DNA from: Planctomycetota bacterium
Lineage (GTDB): Bacteria; Planctomycetota; UBA1135; GCA-002686595
Reading direction: 5' to 3'
Length of the DNA stretch: 44,477 nt
Assembly (NCBI GenBank): GCA_029248265.1
Contig: JAQWJQ010000154.1
Location: 1 to 44,477 of the forward strand
In this document: one piece after another, positions 42,006 to 44,477 of the stretch
How positions within the stretch are numbered: position 1 is the stretch's first letter
Layout of the letters: every line of letters starts with the position of its first letter
Position numbers and translations under genes: made by a program
The notes under the pieces: model-generated
Database searches by the model: none
The model's input: only the letters and a program-made list of their open reading frames with translations
Told to the model about the DNA's origin: nothing

Positions 42006-42070
42006 CCCAGGAGCGTGTTGAGGGGGGTCACGCGTCACTGGAGCACAGCTCCGGGCCTGGGCTTTTTCTT
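42006..42070 (+). ncRNA. Possible three-way-junction RNA ending in a T-run
   Basis: CCCAGG (42006-42011) can pair with CCTGGG (42056-42061), enclosing GCGTG/CACGC (42013-42033) and GGAGC-ACA-GCTCC (42040-42052). CTTTTTCTT follows at 42062-42070. The run of T after a closed structure resembles a terminator, so this could be the 3' end of a small RNA or an ispG leader with attenuation. It does not match a class I recognise (not RNase P, tmRNA, SRP or 6S by eye). Confidence 0.35.
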
Positions 42071-42123
42071 CCAGACACCAACGAGTCCGCCTAGGCCCCG
42101 GAGAGCGGGGCACGTTTCCGGAC

Positions 42124-42135
42124 ATTTATTCAGAC
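42124..42135 (+). promoter_or_regulatory. A/T-rich motif ATTTATTCAGAC upstream of ispG
   Basis: It lies 53 bp before the ispG ATG and differs from the motif at 15192-15203 by one base. It may be a promoter element of this lineage; only two copies were noticed. Confidence 0.3.
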
Positions 42136-42188
42136 CCCGCTCCCTCGGGCCCCGCCGCCCGCCCGTTCCCGTCCTAGAATTCCCGCCC

Positions 42189-43319
42189 ATGATCCCCTCG
42201 CGCAAGACCCGCACGATCCGCATCGGCTCCCTCCAGGTAGGCGGCGCCGCGCCCATCGCCGTCCAGAGCATGGCGGCCACGCGAACCCAGGACATCACAG
42301 CCACCCGGGGCCAGGTCGAGCGTCTCCAGGCCGCTGGGGCCGACCTCATCCGGGTCGCGATCGACTCCCCGAAGGACGCCGAGGCCCTGCGAGAGATCGC
42401 CCAGGGGATCCACGTGCCCCTCTCGGTGGACCTCCAGGAGAACTACCGCATGGCCGAGGCCGTGGCGCCCTTCGTCGCGAAGCTCCGCTACAACCCGGGT
42501 CACCTCCACCACCACGAGCGCACCAAGTCCGCAGAGGAGAAGGTCGCGTGGCTCGTGGACGTCGCTCGCCGCAACGACTGCGCCATCAGGATCGGCGTCA
42601 ACGCCGGCTCCATCGCGCCGGAGTACAAGGAGCGCTATCCAGGTGACGACGTCGCCGCCATCGTCGCCTGCGCCGTGGAGCACTGCGCCCTCCTCGACGG
42701 GCTGGACTTCCCGAACTTTGTCGTGTCCATCAAGGACTCCGACCCGCGCCTGGTCATCGACGCCAACACGCGCTTCGCCGAGGCGCGCCCTGACGTGCCC
42801 ATCCACCTCGGTGTGACCGAGGCGGGGATGCCTCCCGAGGGGATCATCAAGACCCGCATCGCCTTCGAGCAGCTGCTCTCCCGCGGGATCGGGGACACCC
42901 TCCGTGTGTCCCTCACCGTCCCCTTCGACAACAAGGGCCAGGAGATCGAGGTCGGCCGCCAGATCATCGACGACGTCTCGAACGGCCGCTTCCGCTCGGT
43001 GCCGCCGAACTTCTTCGACGGCCTCAACATCATCGCCTGCCCCTCCTGCAGCCGCGTCGAGAACGAGAAGTTCATCGACCTGGCGGAGGACGTGAAGCGC
43101 ATGACCGAGGACGCGAAGGAGCACGACATCACGATCGCGGTCATGGGTTGCCGCGTGAACGGACCGGGCGAGACGGACGACGCCGACCTCGGCCTGTGGT
43201 GCGGCCCCAAGACCGTCAACCTGAAGAAGGGCGAGGAGTCTGTGGGGGCCTTCAGCTACGACGAGATCCTCGAGCGGATGAGGGTCGAGCTCGACCGGCT
43301 GATCAGCGAGCGGACCTGA
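42189..43319 (+). CDS. ispG: 4-hydroxy-3-methylbut-2-en-1-yl diphosphate synthase
   Basis: A protein of 376 residues (E. coli 372) of the bacterial single-domain type. The TIM-barrel carries [33 protein letters not shown] and HLGVTEAG. The C-terminal 4Fe-4S domain has [10 protein letters not shown] and [13 protein letters not shown], which supply the three cluster cysteines. IspG converts MEcPP to HMBPP in the MEP isoprenoid pathway. The ATG at 42189 is the start because it aligns with the family N-terminus; upstream sequence in frame is the intergenic structured region. It is transcribed away from the cytochrome gene and is followed at 43381 by a response regulator. Confidence 0.95.
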   Translation: MIPSRKTRTIRIGSLQVGGAAPIAVQSMAATRTQDITATRGQVERLQAAGADLIRVAIDSPKDAEALREIAQGIHVPLSVDLQENYRMAEAVAPFVAKLRYNPGHLHHHERTKSAEEKVAWLVDVARRNDCAIRIGVNAGSIAPEYKERYPGDDVAAIVACAVEHCALLDGLDFPNFVVSIKDSDPRLVIDANTRFAEARPDVPIHLGVTEAGMPPEGIIKTRIAFEQLLSRGIGDTLRVSLTVPFDNKGQEIEVGRQIIDDVSNGRFRSVPPNFFDGLNIIACPSCSRVENEKFIDLAEDVKRMTEDAKEHDITIAVMGCRVNGPGETDDADLGLWCGPKTVNLKKGEESVGAFSYDEILERMRVELDRLISERT

Positions 43320-43380
43320 CCCCCCACGAATCCTGCCCACGCGGCGGCTTCACCTCCCCTATCCTCAAGGCACCGCCCCC

Positions 43381-44058
43381 ATGAAGATCCTCGTCGTCGA
43401 AGACAACCCGAAGATGGCTCGCTCCGTCGAGATGACGCTCACCGAGAGCGGCTTCGATGTGGAGACCGTCGACACGGTGTCCGCGGCCAAGGTGCGCGCC
43501 GCTGAGCAGGCCTACGACCTCTTCCTGCTCGACCTGATGCTCCCCGATGGGGACGGGATCGAGCTCTGCGGAGCCCTCAGAGCCAGCGGGATCGCCTCCC
43601 CGATCATGATGCTGACCGCCCTCTCCGGTACGTCGCGCAAGGTCGCCGGACTCGACTCTGGCGCGGACGACTACCTGACAAAGCCCTTCGAGGTGGACGA
43701 GTTGGTGGCCAGAGTCCGCGCCCTCCTGCGCCGCGGCGTCACGGCAGACGTCACCCGGCTGAAGTACGGCGATGTCGAGATGGACCTGACCAAGCGCACC
43801 GTCCAGCGGGCAGGGACCAAGGTCGCCATCACCACCAAGGAGTTCGCCCTGTTGGAATTCCTGGTCCGAAACCCCGGCGAGACCTTCACGCGGAGCACCA
43901 TCACCGAGCGCGTGTGGGACATGAGCTACGAGCCCTCCAGCAACGTGGTCGACGTCTACATCTCCAACCTGCGCCGCAAGCTCGACAAGCCGTTCGAGAC
44001 GAAGCTGATCCACACCGTGGTCGGAACGGGCTATCGCTTCGGCGCCGCCGACGACTGA
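43381..44058 (+). CDS. OmpR/PhoB-family response regulator
   Basis: A protein of 225 residues. The receiver domain contains VVEDNPKMA, phosphoacceptor Asp51 in LFLLDLMLPDGDG, Thr in MMLTALSG and Lys in YLTKPFEVDE. The C-terminal winged helix (OmpR/PhoB type) shows TKEFALLEFLVRNPGETFTR, VVDVYISNLRRKLD and TVVGTGYRF. It binds DNA to control transcription, presumably phosphorylated by the kinase that begins 1 bp after its stop. The signal and targets are unknown. Confidence 0.93.
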   Translation: MKILVVEDNPKMARSVEMTLTESGFDVETVDTVSAAKVRAAEQAYDLFLLDLMLPDGDGIELCGALRASGIASPIMMLTALSGTSRKVAGLDSGADDYLTKPFEVDELVARVRALLRRGVTADVTRLKYGDVEMDLTKRTVQRAGTKVAITTKEFALLEFLVRNPGETFTRSTITERVWDMSYEPSSNVVDVYISNLRRKLDKPFETKLIHTVVGTGYRFGAADD

Positions 44059-44059
44059 G

Positions 44060-44477
44060 ATGGCTCCCGAGGAGGTCGAGCCCATGCCCGCCCCGTTGCG
44101 GCTCTCGCTGCGCGCACAGCTCACCATCTGGTTCGGGATCAGCTTCGGCGCTGTCCTGGCCACGATCGTTGGCGGCATCGTGATCCTGGACCAGGGGCGG
44201 CTCTTCGACCCCACCAGGTCAGACTACGACTGGCTGATCCGCCTCGTCGGGATCGGCACCTTCGCCGCCCTCCTGGGCGGGATCATCGCGGCCTGGGTCA
44301 TCGGCGGCGTGGCCCTCGAGCCCCTCCGGAGGATCACCGAGACCGCGCGCGCCATGGCCCCCGAGCGCATCGAGGCGACCCGGGTAGAGATCCCGGAGGT
44401 GGGCGTGGAGGTCAACGAGGCGCGCCTCGAGCTCAACCGTGCCCTCGACCGGATCGAGGCCGGATATCAATCCCAGG
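44060..44477 (+). CDS. Sensor histidine kinase, 3' truncated by the window end
   Basis: Starting with the ATG at 44060, 1 bp after the regulator stop, the frame stays open to the end (139 codons). It shows a first transmembrane helix (WFGISFGAVLATIVGGIVIL), a very short periplasmic loop, a second helix (LVGIGTFAALLGGIIAAWVIGG) and a HAMP-like region (ALEPLRRITETARAM...VEVNEARLELNRALDRI). It ends just before the expected HisKA box (E-A-G-Y-Q-S-Q). It is the cognate kinase of the upstream regulator, by operon position. The catalytic domains are outside the window. Confidence 0.85.
   Translation, partial: MAPEEVEPMPAPLRLSLRAQLTIWFGISFGAVLATIVGGIVILDQGRLFDPTRSDYDWLIRLVGIGTFAALLGGIIAAWVIGGVALEPLRRITETARAMAPERIEATRVEIPEVGVEVNEARLELNRALDRIEAGYQSQ

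Larger units (their letters stand above)
41776..42188. other. 413-bp divergent intergenic region with a cluster of hairpins
   Basis: This is the gap between the cytochrome gene (minus) and ispG (plus). No coding gene is credible. It contains a perfect 16-bp hairpin (41872-41905), an 11-bp hairpin (41916-41949), an 8-bp hairpin (41952-41982) and a possible three-way junction with a T-run (42006-42070), each listed below. The A/T-rich motif ATTTATTCAGAC (42124-42135) precedes ispG. Confidence 0.6.

Noticed and set aside
1-44477. CRISPR arrays, tRNA/rRNA genes, insertion sequences, prophage
   Set aside because: No direct-repeat arrays, T-arm motifs in a tRNA context, transposase motifs or terminal inverted repeats were found by eye.

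Overview
The window is high-GC, densely coding bacterial DNA, most likely from a marine or aquatic member of the Planctomycetota. The pointers are a five-heme planctomycete-type (PVC) cytochrome c coupled to a beta-propeller/ThuA fusion protein, a DUF1080 lipoprotein, a sialate O-acetylesterase, several lipoproteins, and a secreted protein with a G-T-N-Y-C...N-S-T-G C-terminal module. MltA and an LpxB-N-like membrane protein imply a Gram-negative type envelope. The lineage call is inference. No rRNA, tRNA, CRISPR array, transposase or phage gene was seen.

Layout. 1-5236: end of an RTX-like secreted protein, then an SDR reductase, mltA, a MOSC protein run together in frame with an 80-residue acidic protein, a TPR protein and a HAD hydrolase. 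5242-6211: a decayed propeller-type lipoprotein gene. 6482-14937: carB, an SDR, an alpha/beta hydrolase, then pntA and pntB (NAD(P) transhydrogenase); pntB carries a frameshift and is followed by a strong terminator. 15237-19633: a secreted protein, a newly proposed 74-residue Cys/His-rich protein with a strong ribosome binding site, and a minus-strand cluster of DUF1080 lipoprotein, two tandem TatA/B-like proteins and a TIM-barrel isomerase/epimerase. 19781-23313: M50-type peptidase, pentameric ligand-gated channel homologue, duplicated LpxB-N-like membrane protein, and a phosphatase-cytochrome fusion lipoprotein.

23522-30047 is a minus-strand run: glycosyltransferase, B12-binding radical SAM protein, thioredoxin-like protein, TPR protein and BadF/NagK-type kinase. 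The thioredoxin-like gene is the highlight. One reading frame of 440 codons is interrupted only by a TGA two codons after a conserved-looking Cys (G-C-T-TGA-G-N-G). A hairpin 19 nt after the TGA fits the bacterial SECIS pattern, so I propose a selenoprotein with a C-x-U motif.

30156-44477: a stand-alone receiver, purF, a receiver-kinase hybrid, a sialate O-acetylesterase, an FAD oxidoreductase, the propeller-ThuA/cytochrome pair (17-bp overlap), ispG, and a two-component system whose kinase runs off the end. The 413-bp gap between the cytochrome gene and ispG holds three strong hairpins and a possible three-way junction followed by a T-run, a candidate structured RNA.

Housekeeping functions (pyrimidine/arginine, purine and isoprenoid synthesis, transhydrogenation) are interleaved with envelope, redox and polysaccharide-related genes. 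All identities come from reading the sequence; no database search was possible.
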